From the NCBI GenBank assembly GCA_003427395.1, contig BFEA01000005.1, forward strand, positions 6,934,291 to 6,970,093: a DNA stretch of 35,803 bases, in the 5' to 3' direction. Source of the DNA: Chara braunii. Lineage: Eukaryota; Streptophyta; Charophyceae; Charales; Characeae. Position 1 is the stretch's first letter. Each line of letters opens with the position of its first letter. Of this stretch, positions 1 through 11,056 are shown piece after piece. A program made the position numbers and the translations under genes. The notes beneath the pieces were generated by a model, which did no database searches, was not told the origin of the DNA, and saw nothing but the letters and a program-made list of their open reading frames with translations.

Positions 1-285
1 GTACCGGTACTTATACCGGTGGGGCAGAGGCCGGCCTCAATGCTGCGAGNCCTGGNCATGCCCTGAACCGTCCAGATGGACGGTTNANCCCCANCCGGCG
101 GGCGGCAGCCTCAAGAGCGCCGCCAGGCCCAAACGATAATGCCGTTTGGGCCTGCCCGTCGGGTACTGGTCCAAGATCAGACCTTTAGGGCCTGTAATAC
201 CCCAAGGTCGGGCCTTTAGGCCCTGATGTGTCCTTCCGGCCCCAAGTCGGGTCCGGTAGGACCCGTGTGCGTCGAAGATGTAACA
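1..285 (-). mobile_element. LTR fragment, 5' part, cut by window edge
   Basis: This stretch is nearly identical over its whole length to 15827-16111; the differences are a few N bases and one or two substitutions. On the minus strand it starts at 285 with TGTTACATCTTCG, the typical TG start of an LTR, and runs off the left edge of the window. The DNA just upstream on the minus strand (286 onward) is not purine-rich, so there is no polypurine tract. This copy is therefore more likely a 5' LTR or solo LTR than the 3' LTR partner of the copy at 16 kb. The LTR reading rests on the longer copy at 14986-16111, which has a primer-binding site. Confidence 0.6.
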
Positions 286-1323
286 GGTGTGTTCATGCCG
301 GTGGTAGGTTACGAGAGAAAACAATGAAAGAATACGTGACTCACCAGTGGCAGATTGAGACAACGACTAGAGAACGTGTGTAAGGAGGAAAATAACAACC
401 TCTTGTCGTAGCATGGCTTGAACTTCGAACTAGTTGACTTTGCACTGTTGCAGTTTGAACTCATGACTTGACTCGTAGGTCACTAGAAATAGGAAACTCC
501 ACTGTATGCGGCACTTGCGGCTGTGTGGTAGTAACTGTGAGTTACCACTGGGTTACAACTTACAAGCCACGTACAGTACTTCAAGAAGAAAGGAACCCGT
601 GGATCAAGCGATCAACGAAGCAATCAATCTATCAATCAATCAATCGAGCGATCAAGCAAGCAAGCAATATATCAAGAGATGGATTAGTTAGACTATCGAT
701 AAATCAACTGTCCGCTGATGCTGCAGCAAATGGAAGGAATGAAATTTTTATGTGAAGTTATGAATGTAGAGAGTCCTTAGGAAATGAATGCGAATAATGG
801 AATTATTATCCCAAATTAGTGAATGTAGATTGTCCTTAGAAAATTGTCAGAATGCCAGGATGATGGAGGAACTTGCTACCATCTTTGCCCATACGGAATG
901 CTGGTCGTTATTGCTGTATCTGGACTGAAAGTTTCCCCAAGTACAGCATTTGGGCTTTCTATTCGGGTGAAGACGGTAGTAAAAGTTTTAAAGCGTAGCA
1001 ACAAACAAACGAATGGTCTGAACAGAACCAGTTGTGTACTGATCAGGCACGTTCAGCCTAGGGAGTCAAGAGACTCGACCATTGGTTAGTCCTTGATTGG
1101 TTTGGCTGTTTGAAGCAGCCTGAGACGTCAGATTTATGTACCCTTTTGTTGATCTGGGGTAGTGGGGTGGGGTGGGGTGGAAGGGGCAGATCTATGTGCC
1201 TTGTTGGTGGTCGAATAGTGCACATCAAGGATTATGGAACCACACAGGTTAAACTCCTGCACAAGAGAAAACATCCCAAGAGGTTGTGAGTGACAAGAAA
1301 AAGCAGAGCTAGAACAAGTAGTG
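286..1323. other. Intergenic stretch with short simple repeats
   Basis: I see no gene here. About 615-675 is an imperfect ATCA/AGCA tetranucleotide run. A 25-bp motif built on GAATGTAGA..GTCCTTAG occurs twice, near 762 and 822, about 60 bp apart. The open frames in this stretch are short and resemble no family I know. Confidence 0.5.
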
Positions 1324-1338
1324 AAATACATACAGCTG
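1324..1338. repeat. Target-site duplication, left copy, of SINE
   Basis: AAATACATACAGCTG, identical to 1716-1730 on the far side of the SINE. It starts with AAA, as expected for a LINE endonuclease target. Confidence 0.85.
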
Positions 1339-1715
1339 GCCAAGTGGCCTAGCTCAGTCTGTAGAGCACACAAGTGACATTCAGGAGGTCGTGGATTCAA
1401 TTCCGGTCCATTCGCTCCCCCACGGCCCCCTGCAGCACACTTGGGGTTCACCAGCGGACGTAGTTGGCTTGTCCCCCCCAGCTGGTCCTGGCAGGAATCA
1501 TGTCCTTCCATCTCTCACCTGGGGCTAGGAGCTGGGGTGCCACTCCCTGCACAGAGTAGAGGTCGCTTGTAGTACCCCAGGGGGTCTGTTTGCTGGTCTT
1601 GGGAGTCGTGGCTGATGGTTTGAAGAGCCAAAAAATAGAGGAAAAATATATGGGCTGTCCCCCTGATGAGGAGAAGGCAGCCTTTTGAAAAAAAACAAAA
1701 ACAAAAAAATAAGCA
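1339..1715 (+). mobile_element. tRNA-derived SINE, full length
   Basis: This 377-bp non-coding retroposon begins with a tRNA-like head. An A-box-like TAGCTCAGTCTG lies at about 1350-1361 and a B-box-like GATTCAATTCC at about 1393-1403, the internal RNA polymerase III promoter layout of tRNA-derived SINEs. A body unrelated to tRNA follows, then an A-rich tail at 1688-1715. Perfect 15-bp duplications flank it (1324-1338 and 1716-1730). SINEs encode no protein and borrow LINE reverse transcriptase; a LINE remnant lies at 21.3-22.0 kb but I cannot link the two. The unmutated TSD suggests a fairly recent insertion. Confidence 0.85.
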
Positions 1716-1730
1716 AAATACATACAGCTG
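1716..1730. repeat. Target-site duplication, right copy, of SINE
   Basis: AAATACATACAGCTG, a perfect match to 1324-1338, directly after the A-rich tail. Confidence 0.85.
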
Positions 1731-1749
1731 ACATGTGTTTGTATGCATG

Positions 1750-1750
<1 letters not shown>

Positions 1751-1844
<94 letters not shown>

Positions 1845-1851
1845 NTGTGTG

Positions 1852-1940
<89 letters not shown>
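1751..1940. repeat. (TG)n microsatellite
   Basis: About 190 bp of TG dinucleotides broken at intervals by TTTG and one N at 1845. The Cys-Val and His-Thr open frames across it are repeat translations. Confidence 0.97.
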
Positions 1941-1943
<3 letters not shown>

Positions 1944-2019
1944 AGAACAACTCAGTGGGGTGGCGGCTTCTAGAATGGAAATTGATTTAAATCGAGCCTT
2001 TCATTTATCAACTCTAGTT

Positions 2020-2442
2020 CAGGGTTGCATCCCTGCCGACCGCCGGCCCCGATCGCCGACTATTGCCGCAGACCAGTAGGGCCGACCGGTCGGCGGTCTG
2101 CCGACCAGTCAGAAAACAACCATTCACTTTTTTTTTCAAATCTGAGTTGGGGGCTTTGCTGCGCTTGTTGAGTACAGCCCAAATCCGCTGAGAAACTCCT
2201 GGGGATGGGGGGGTTGGGGTTGGAGTATTGGGGGGGTATAGGGGGGTATAGGTGTGATATAGGGGGTATTGGGGGGGGTAATGAGGGTGTTGGGGGCAAT
2301 TTGGGGGTATTGGGGCCCGCTATGGGGGTGTTGGTGGTGTTATTCGGGGATCTGGACGCCTTTTTTTTGTGGGGTGGCGATATCCCTGACCGGTAGGTGC
2401 CGACCAGTCAAGCGCTGCCGACCGTCGGGGGGTGCAACCCTG
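2020..2442. mobile_element. hAT-type MITE with 8-bp TSD
   Basis: The element begins CAGGGTTGCA at 2020 and ends with its complement TGCAACCCTG at 2442. The inverted ends continue with partial matches built on CCGACCG/CGGTCGG. Flanking octamers CTCTAGTT (2012-2019) and CTTTAGTT (2443-2450) match at 7 of 8 bases. A CAGGG-type end with an 8-bp duplication is the hallmark of hAT transposons. At 423 bp with no transposase it is a non-autonomous MITE. CCGACCAGTCA occurs near both ends as a subterminal repeat. The interior (about 2200-2340) is a G-rich run with five-or-more-G blocks separated by TATT or TATA. Confidence 0.8.
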
Positions 2443-2450
2443 CTTTAGTT

Positions 2451-4033
2451 ACAAAAAATTGCTTGTAAATCTTACACCACCACCCATTCTTTGTTGCTGG
2501 ATCCCGAGCCTGCACTGGTATCCTAACGAACCTGACTGGGGGAGCATTTTCAATTTGCACCCCGACCGAACCTGTGCTGGGTCTGTTCTCCGAGCCTGGT
2601 TAGGGCCTTCTGTTTACCAATTGGGATTTTTATTGGTTGCCAGCAAGGGTGGCTGTTTAAAGCCTACCAGAAGTGTGTACAACTGATGGGAACTGATCGG
2701 ACTCCTTGGAAACGAGCGCAGACTGGGAACGGGGAACTGCTATGCACTTGCCATTGCTTCTAAGAATACGGAACGGTGAAAGGGGCCCGACTTCATTTTT
2801 TTCTTAGCCTATATGCCAGTAACTCTCATCACTGACCTTTGCCCCTACCTCTCCTCCTGTGCTCAAGGCTTTCCGGAAATTTCACCACTTGATCGTGTGC
2901 TCGTTCAGGTGGGTAGGAATTCATGAATCCATTTGAGGCCGTACTCACATGCGCACTTTCCTGGGTGCATCTGACTGTTTTTATGGCCCGCTCATGGACG
3001 TATCTGAACACAAAAACGTTGTGAGCTCAGTTGAAAAAGTCCTAGTCTGAGTATGCCCTGAGTCATAGGCAGGTTGGTATGTACATAGCATAGGTTCAGT
3101 AGCAAATCCAGTGTCTTTTTGTTTTGCAAGCTAGCGCATCCGCACATTGCTGTTAAAAAATATAGGCTATTTCTGGCAGTTGTGGATTTGCGGGAGAGAT
3201 CAGGATCAGGATGGTTGGGGAGCTGTGGTGGTCAGTGGTGATAATCATGTGGTGGACATTGGTATTGAATTTCAAACCGCCCTCACCTTTGAACCTTACC
3301 TGCCGAACTGACCCAATTAGGCGAGGTCTTGCACGGGTTTTGGGCAGTCTGGGAGGGGGGAAATCTGAGCCTGAGGCCCTATGTGGTGGTCCCCACTTTC
3401 GAAAGAGGGAGACTTCACCTGTCAAGCCAATGAGCCCTGGTAATGGGTCAGATTTGGCAGTGCAGGAGGGAGTAGAGAATCACTTTTGGGAGAAAGGAGG
3501 ATGTCGGTGTCAACTTGAGTTGCGTGGCGAAAGTTTTAGCGACTTGTCACGTGAAAAGAAGGAAAACAGGTGAAGTACTTACTTTTTCAGTGGCTCACCC
3601 TAGCCTACAGATGCCCGGTTTGGGGACTCACAAACCTTTCTGTGAAAACAAGCCTCTGGCAAGGCGTGCAAATGAACTGGAGAATTGACGTGAACCAGCT
3701 CAGTACCTCGTCTTTGTTCTCTTCACTGGAGCTAATGATCGATGCCAGTTGGTCCTAACTCATGCTGTCTTTGTGGAAGGTCCGTGGTAGATCCCGAGGG
3801 CGTTGGGTATTTCCTTGGGTGGTGTCGGGACCTGTGCTGAGTCCAGGCTCATGGAAGGTCCGCACCCGGAGATGTCTCCGGGCCTAAACAAGTCACTTTT
3901 TCATGAAAACTGGACAAATGACTCCTTGATGTGACCTTCTTAGCAAGACCCGGTGTTTCGAAATGGTGGTGAAGCGTTTGGACACCAAGTTCTGCCCTTA
4001 CATTCTCCAGCTAGCGAGGAACTGGCATTGGAA
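2451..4033. other. Intergenic, no gene seen
   Basis: Non-repetitive sequence of moderate composition. The longest open frame (3211-3573, plus strand, 120 codons) has no motif I recognise. I see no RNA gene. Confidence 0.4.
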
Positions 4034-4050
4034 GGGTTTAGGGTTTAGGG
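4034..4050 (+). repeat. Short interstitial telomere-like repeat
   Basis: GGGTTTAGGGTTTAGGG, just over two units of the plant-type TTTAGGG telomere repeat. It is too short to show a former chromosome end and may be chance or a repair footprint. Confidence 0.5.
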
Positions 4051-5105
4051 TCCCCCTGCCTTCTTCCACTGGTAAGAACTGACGTCCGGAAATGGTGGCC
4101 AACTGTGTAGCATGTGGCTGCCTCTGTACTGTTGACCGATTCCCAAACAATCCTTACGACACAAACCACAAGTGGCTGACGTGTACGCTTTCTTGACTTC
4201 AATGATCGGCCACTTCTGACCAATGCAACCACCTCCGAGGGCTGTGACGTCGTTGGTGAGGCAGCATTGGCTGTTAACTTCTCCCCATTGTCCTTTTTTG
4301 CTTTCCCACCGCTGTTTGTCGTTCTGGGTTAGTGCTGCCAGCAACCCTTTTTCTCTCTCTAGTAGACCGATTCGTTGAACGTGGTTGAACCCCCCCCCTC
4401 ATCCCCCCCACCAAAGTCAACCACACATAGCCCACCAAACTGGGAGGCACTGCACTTTCTGGTGAAGAGGCAGTGTGTGTGGTCATCCTTCGACTGACCT
4501 CTGTTTCGCATCATCTGTTCAAGTTTGCACCTTGCGAGGAGCAGAACCTTTTTCGTGAGGTCTCTCCTCTCTGGTGGTGTGTTGATAAGGAAGGAGTGTC
4601 GTGGGTGTGCTCTTGACATCTCATTGGCAGTTAACCAGCATACCTTTTTCTTAACTGTCTATCCGATGAAAAGAATCCAAAGAAGTCCGGGGATGTGTTG
4701 TCAAATTTCCAAGGGCAAAGGTTTCCGCTGTTCCATGGGCCCAAGTTTGCTGAGCACCGAAGTTTACCAAAATTAGAGGTCCAATAATTTTGTTCTTGAG
4801 AGCGTGTTGAGTAATGGATGGTGTTGGCTTGATGTGCATGCTAGCCGTGGATCTCTGTCGGTGTCCGGCCTGCTTTGATATTGCCACATGTTCATCATCT
4901 TGCCGACAGTTTCAGCTATTAGCAAAGTGCATGAAGGATGCAGATGTAATCGGCAATATAGCGCCAAGCGTCCGTCTGGAGTTTGCTGTTATCTTTATGG
5001 AATGGGGTTTGCGCCGTTAGCAAAGCTCATGAAAAATGTGAATGTGTTGAAACTCTTTATCCTTTTTGTATCCTTCTGGGCCAATATCTGGGGAGTGATT
5101 AGCCG
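4051..5105. other. Intergenic, no gene seen
   Basis: Overlapping short open frames on both strands, none with a recognisable domain. I see no RNA gene or repeat structure of note. Confidence 0.4.
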
Positions 5106-5209
5106 AGTATGTGGAAGCTGTGTAGATATAATAATGTAGCAATGTGGAAGCTGTGTAGATATAATAATGTGGCTAAGTATGTGGAAGCTGCGTAGATAAA
5201 ATAATGTGT
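5106..5209. repeat. Three-copy tandem repeat, about 35 bp
   Basis: The unit built on GTGGAAGCTGTGTAGATA plus ATAATGT recurs at 5111, 5144 and 5181, with spacings of 33 and 37 bp. Confidence 0.85.
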
Positions 5210-5450
5210 TGTATGTTGTTGTATGATGAACCTCCTCCTTCGAGTAATGGGTAGTTATTGGCTTGAGCTGCGACCTCCATTATATCGTCGTCCTTGTCTG
5301 GGTATCGCCAAATGTCATGTGGGTATCTTGACGGTTGATCGCGACACATCGTAGGATCGTGAGGATCGGTTGTGTCACATGGCAGGAGATGGTCAACGCA
5401 ATGAATGCAGAGTGTTTCCCACGAATAGTGTCCGTATTCTTTGCTCAGTG

Positions 5451-5820
5451 TGTTTGGTTTCGAAGCTTCTCTTTTTTTTGGTTCTCTTTTGTTTGTTCTG
5501 GAAAAAAGGGTGTGCTAGTGTACTATCTCTTTCTGTAGAGGATGCATCTGCACGAACATTTGCTCGTTCGCTGTCTTGACGCCAAGTACCTGCCACGTCA
5601 ATTTGTGCAGCGCAAGCGAGATAGCACTTCGATTCTTCCCTCAGTCTGTTTGGTTTGCAAACTTTTCTTTCTTTTGTTCTGGGAAAATGATGTGCTGGTG
5701 TACTACCTCTCTTTGTGGAGGATGCATCTGCACAAACAAACAACATTTGTTCGTTCACTGTCCTGATTGCAAAGTACCTGTTACTTCAATTTGCGCAGAG
5801 GGAGCGAGAGAAGGGCTGCG
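5451..5820. repeat. Two-copy tandem duplication, 180-196 bp unit
   Basis: Copy A starts at 5451 and copy B at 5647, both with TGTTTGGTTT. GATGCATCTG recurs at 5541 and 5721, and AAGTACCTGCC/AAGTACCTGTT at the end of each copy. The copies have diverged by substitutions and indels. A 121-codon minus-strand frame (5393-5758) stays open through both, with the peptide ADASST twice, but I recognise no protein and do not call it a gene. Confidence 0.8.
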
Positions 5821-5829
5821 TACCATTTG

Positions 5830-6413
5830 CCGTTGTTCACAGAGAAATCTAGGGAAGGATGTCGTCACGGGAGCTCCAAGAAACGTCCGAGCATGCCGGG
5901 CTATGCACCGGGCCAGTGGTGGATAGCGTGTTCTCTGTGGTGCTTCTCCTGCCTTGGATTCATCTTCATGAGTCTGCTTCACGACTGCCGAATCCGCATT
6001 CTGCTGGTGTGATTTGGGTGCTTACCGATGTGCACACTGCAGTCTTCCTCTTCGAGTGAGTCGCGGTTCTCACCCATCGCCTTGTGCCTGTTGTGTGTGA
6101 GGACGGCATCGTCGTCCTCTTCGGCGTACACTTTTCATCTATCTGCGTGCTGTCCATCTGTTGTTAGTGGGGAACGAAAAGCATAGGATGCTTAATTCAT
6201 GCGTGTTGCTGAAATTTGTCTCAACGTATCCACAGTGTCTGTTGTTATGTCGTGTTGTTCGTGTCTATGTGATTGGGCCATCGATAGGAGGGGTGGGTAG
6301 GTGTGCATAAAGTTATGCGACAACTGCAACAGGTGATAACTGCGCTGTATGCAATTTTGGTCGTACGAGTCTTTGCCAGGTGAAAAATTCTGTTACTGTA
6401 ACAACAGATAAGG
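5830..6413. other. Intergenic, no gene seen
   Basis: No recognisable gene, RNA or repeat. Confidence 0.4.
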
Positions 6414-6617
6414 TCTAGCGGCTTTCTAGCGGCTTTGTAGAGGCTTTCTAGTGGCTTTCTTGTGGCTTTCTAGTGGCTTTCTTGTGCCTTTCTAGTGTCT
6501 TTCTAATGGCTTTCTAGTGGTTTCCTGGTGGGGTTTTCTAATGGCTTTCTTGTGCCTTTCTAGTGGCTTTCTAATGGGTTTTTAGTGGTGTTCCGGTGGC
6601 TTTCTAGTGATTTCCAG
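6414..6617 (+). repeat. 11-bp minisatellite, about 18 units
   Basis: Tandem units of GCTTTCTAGTG with variants such as GCTTTCTTGTG, CCTTTCTAGTG and GCTTTCTAATG. Because 11 is not a multiple of three, the array cannot encode a simple peptide repeat in one frame. Confidence 0.93.
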
Positions 6618-6739
6618 GCATGTTTGTCTGTTGGTCACACATGTAGGCTTTGGTCTGTGCTTAGTTTGAGCTTTTGACCCCTGGAGCATAACTGTGACGA
6701 GAACCATGGTCAGCACTCATGTGAGGCAGTTGCGGTCCT

Positions 6740-7440
6740 CGTCATGGCGACGTTGTCGTCTTGAGATGTGGACATGACTTCGGAATCTCTTCTTTTTGCC
6801 AAGCTGGGCATCCACCTTTTGGAATTTCTAATAGGGATGCAGCAGGATGTGCATCCCCAGAAAGTGCCCACAAATTTGCTACGCCATCAAATTGCAGCTT
6901 CCAAATTGTACGCGTTATAAACTTGTCTTTCCTCCGTTTGGGCGATGCCAGCCGAGCAGCGTGGGTGTGCTGCTCCTGCAATCACATGATAGCCTGGAAT
7001 CCCCTTCTGATGGGCAATCCGTCCGCGCCTTGAAAGGTACTTGGACACAGACAAGAGGAGGTAGTTGCTTCCTTTATTGAGAGAGATATAACATGGGTGC
7101 GACTCTGAAGGGGAGGGCGTGCATCGTAAATCAAATCAGATTCTGGCCAAGCTGTACAGGCACTTGAAACACTGTGGATTGTTGTCTGCAGCAGCAACAG
7201 TTAAGCCTGAAATCCCCTACCGACAGGGAACGACTCAATCTGGGCACACCTTAAAGGTTATTAGACACACGCAAGAGGAGGCGGTGCCGTCCTCTACCGA
7301 GAGAGAGAACATGGATGGGACTCCGAAGGGGAGGATGCGCATCATGACTCAGACTCTTGCCAAGCTGTGCAGGGCGTTTAAAACACTGGGGGTTGTCATC
7401 TGCAGCAGCAAGAGTTATGTTGGCAGTGAGGTCTAAATAA
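6740..7440. repeat. Diverged tandem repeat, about 220 bp unit
   Basis: The clearest copies are about 7031-7250 and 7251-7440. Shared blocks include ACAAGAGGAGG/GCAAGAGGAGG, GAGAGAG..AACATGG, ACTC(T/C)GAAGGGGAGG, TTGCCAAGCTGT and CTGCAGCAGCAA. A weaker third copy may precede them, with TTGCCAAGCTGG near 6796. On the minus strand both clear copies translate to a similar peptide containing DA(R/H)PPL, which could be an old coding repeat or just shared DNA. Confidence 0.7.
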
Positions 7441-7743
7441 TCGTGTTCAGGCAATAGGCTAGTAGGCGGGGAAATATGGCAACAGGCTGCTGCTAATCAG
7501 GAAATGAGTGATGCTTTGTCATTCACAGTCACGTCTCCCACCCCTTACTTTGAATTTCTGTCGTAGACAAATAATTCATGAATAATTCACCACTGTCCTC
7601 CCCATAACTCGTGAGTAACATGTCGATAAGTTGCCCGTAACTCATCAATTACTTGTCAGCTACTCGTCTGTAACTTGTCCTGCCTTGCAGTAACCAAGTT
7701 GGACAATAATCGTGTCCAGTTCTTTTACGGGTAAGTTACTTAG

Positions 7744-7769
7744 CAGCAACTCACCCGGGTGAGTTGCTG
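7744..7769. repeat. 26-bp perfect palindrome
   Basis: A gap-free palindrome with CCCGGG at its centre and arms CAGCAACTCA/TGAGTTGCTG. It can form a cruciform or bind a symmetric dimer. Function unknown. Confidence 0.9.
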
Positions 7770-9812
7770 ACGGAGCTGGTCCCATAACACGATATGCAGG
7801 ACCTGAGTTGGATATCAAACATGAGTTAACCTGACAACCTGGAGCGCTTGGAATTTCCTCCACGCGGGCTTGTCCAATATTTGCTCAGCCAACTGCATGC
7901 TGTTGGGCATCGAATGGTGCCCTTTGGTTTCTGCACACTGTGGGAAATGGAAGAGGCACGCAGTGTGTGCTGGATGTCATTGGAGGTTGTAATCGTACCT
8001 TTATTCGCTGACGCGGTATGCATTTGCAGGATACCTTTCTTTCGTCTTTTTTGTTTGAGGTGAAGTCGCACACATCTCTTTTCACACAATGTGCAGATGT
8101 GGCACCGCCGCTGAGTCTTTTTCGTTTTCAGAAGGCAGGCGGTTTTTGAAGAGGATCTGAGCTTTTCCGATACCCATGATCTCCTTTGCACCTTTGCCCA
8201 TCTGGCTCGTATCACACGACAGCGCTTTCCTCGCTCGTTGCTTGACATTCAATTATGTTTGCTGAGTTGGCTGGTTACTGGCCTGAGGCGGTCAAGCTGG
8301 CAATGTGTTGTCATCATCGCGCAGCTGGTAATGCAATGCTCGATGGAAAGTTGTGGGATTCCCAGCCAAGTTTTCGTCAAGCATGTAGCTAGCTGGCCAG
8401 GCCTGCGACTTTGTCGTCACACTGATTGGGGATTGCAAATTTCGGTGGTGCAAATGTGAGCTTGCAATGGTTGGGGGCCGGTTCTTCAATTGTTTTCACC
8501 GTTGTCGATTTGTTAGGCACTGTTCTTCACAAAATGGGGGGGTGCATTTGCCGCAAGGCTCTTCATCTTCCTCGATGCAAACGTCTTTTTCACTCGCGGC
8601 TGATGTGACGTCGAAACTGTCTGTTTGATCTGTGCAGTGAAGGCGGAGCAGCGTTTGCTGATCTCGTGATGTACTGTTCGACGAACTTGGGCTGATCGTC
8701 CCCCACCTATTCATCCGTGCGCCAGTTGTAATTAATTATCGCCGGACAGCTGCAGATGGGCTGTGAATGGGCCAGATTCTGCCACGATTCGGCCACATGT
8801 TGGTGATGATGGGGTGGAGAGGATGTAGCAGATCTCGAAGGAGTCTAGCGTTATCGAGCCAAAGGATCTTTTGGATTCCTTCCTCATCCTTCGATCAAAT
8901 CATCATTCTCGTGTCTTTTCTTTGCCCCATGGTAAAATTACCATCCTTCTCTTACCTTGTCTTCATCTCGCCGGAAAGTCGTGTAGCCGCAAATCTACTG
9001 CTGAGTTCGCTGGGTTCTTCTGTTGGGCCAACAACATATCGAGCATTGCAGATAATCTCTCCGTTCAGCCGTTCTCCCCCCTTCTCCGTGCCACTCTTTC
9101 CCGCCGTAAACCATGCAGGAAACTGAGACAGGCCTGTCCAAACGTTCAGCATTTCTTTCATACCAGTACAGGGCGTACACTCACATTACGACTTTTGTGA
9201 CTGGATTTGGCCGGCTCTCCGGCTGAATGCGTCATCCAGAAAAAGGTTTGTGCTGTGAGTGTGTTACCAGCCAGGATGGGCACCTCTTGACTTCTGATCG
9301 GGTTGAGATTTTCGGATCAACGCACATGTCTCGAGTTAGTTTTAGCCGATTGATTGACCTTCACAGTCTTTTGTTCTTTTTCTTCTTCTCTGATCTTCCC
9401 TGAAGGACACGGCCGATTGTGCTCAATGGGGACGACTTTGGTGTTGAGAAGGCGAAAAACGAGAGAAAACTGGAGAACGGATTCGAGTTTGATGAGCTAC
9501 ATCTGTATATCTATGCGGCGATTCGAGTGTCTTCCCTGCGACCGACCGTCTTCTTCTTGGTCTCAGAGTGTTGCATTCTGATGCAGCGAATGCGTCCACG
9601 TTTTTCAGGTAAGCTTATTCTTCGAGGTGCATGGCCAGCTTTTCTAGAGATGAGCTTTATCCGAACTTTTTGCAAGTGTCTTTTACAGATAACTGAGATA
9701 GGCCTCTTCCGAACGTTTTCTAGAGACAAAGCTTGTCCTAACTCTTTTCGAGAAAAAGTCCTAACTTGTTAGATCCGGAAAGCTTCCGGACCTCTAAATA
9801 GTAAATATATAG
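7770..9812. other. Gene-free or unrecognised stretch
   Basis: Several medium open frames, including minus-strand 7826-8248 with a Cys-rich patch, RRCHICTLCEKRC. The frames are interrupted and I recognise no domain. A decayed transposase gene is possible but unproven. Confidence 0.3.
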
Positions 9813-9990
9813 GGCTGCTGCATGGGTGGCCCCAGGTGAAAAAAGCTGCATGCCAGGCAATCCACCCACACACATGATTTCCTCCACAGTTTTGTGATTT
9901 TGGCTGCTGCATGGGTGACCCCAGGTGAAAAAAGCTGCATGGCAGGCAATCCACCCACACACATGATTTCCTCCACAGTTTTGTGATTTT
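9813..9990. repeat. Two-copy tandem duplication, 89-bp unit
   Basis: Copies start at 9813 and 9902 with GGCTGCTGCATGGG and differ at only two or three positions. The near identity suggests a recent duplication. Confidence 0.95.
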
Positions 9991-10245
9991 TTTTCTTTTT
10001 TTCTTTTGGTGCCGATTTACCGTCAAGTTCTTAGGTTGCAGACGAAGAAAGTGGCGATGGAGTTTTTCAGATCGGTGCTTTTGGTTCGCGTTTGATTTAG
10101 CAGATGCAGGCCGATTCGACATTAGGAGCGTGTTTCTGTCATGTCATATTATGTCAGGGAAGGGATTGGAAGTAATCCTTTGAGTAACATAGTTGTTGTT
10201 GGATTCGATGGATTTGTTCGCACTATTTTTTTTTTTGGTTCTTAG

Positions 10246-10248
10246 AAT
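10246..10248. repeat. 3-bp TSD (AAT), left
   Basis: AAT directly before the left terminal inverted repeat. The same AAT follows the right end at 12610-12612. Confidence 0.6.
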
Positions 10249-10269
10249 GGGCGTCGTTAGACACTCCTT
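10249..10269 (+). repeat. Left terminal inverted repeat
   Basis: Perfect reverse complement of 12589-12609; likely transposase-binding end. Confidence 0.88.
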
Positions 10270-11056
10270 ACGAGTTCCTTGAGCTACAAGGAAATTTCCT
10301 TGCGGTTCAAATTTCCTTGTGGCTCTTAAGTGAAATTTGCGGCGTCGTTCCACGCATCCTTGGGGACCTCCCCCGAGGATGTTTCCTTGTGGCGTGCCCG
10401 CGGCCATTTTCATACGTAAATTTGTGGCCGCGGGGTCGGTCGTCCGTGGTCAACTATCTTTTGTCCGTGTGGAGGCGGCGTGGTCCAGCGACATGTGGCG
10501 GGAACCGGCATCAGGTGGGCGCCAGGAAAAAAATTAACCCGGGGGGCCTCGACGTTTGCAATTCGAATTTTGAATGACGGCAGCGACGACGACGACGACG
10601 TGCGGCTGGTGGCGCGAAGACGACGTAGTGCTGAAACGGGCTCAGTGGCGGCGTCCCTTCCGTACACTGGCCGTTGTGACTGAGCAGGCATCGTCGGCTG
10701 CGTCCATCGCCGTCGACCTTCTTCCACGTCGACTGCGCCGTCAAACACATTTCGGTCGGCAGGACTGCATCCAAAGAAAAGGCGGAAGCTTTCGATGGAC
10801 GTCTTCGGCTTCTTCGTTGGACACATACGGCAGCGGAGCGATGGATCCGTCTCCAGGTCGCGGATATGGAGGGCGACCGAGAGGGTGGACGTGCGTCGTT
10901 GACGCCACTCGAGCTGCAGGCCGTGGCGGTGGCCGTCTCGACCGTTGTTCTTCGATGTCAGAAGGAGAGGGCGCTTGGACGAGTGGAGCAGTTGCGCGCG
11001 CGTAGGAGGACATTGATGGAAGCTCCAGACAATGGCCCCGAGCACCCCTCTCGTTA

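Noticed and set aside
1525-2079. Cys-Val, His-Thr open frames over the TG repeat
   Set aside because: Pure translations of a dinucleotide repeat with an N inside.
7826-8248. Minus-strand frame with Cys-rich patch RRCHICTLCEKRC, considered as a piggyBac-type or other zinc-binding transposase tail
   Set aside because: Cys spacing does not fit the C-x2-C ... C-x2-C pattern without a frameshift, and no catalytic domain was seen upstream.
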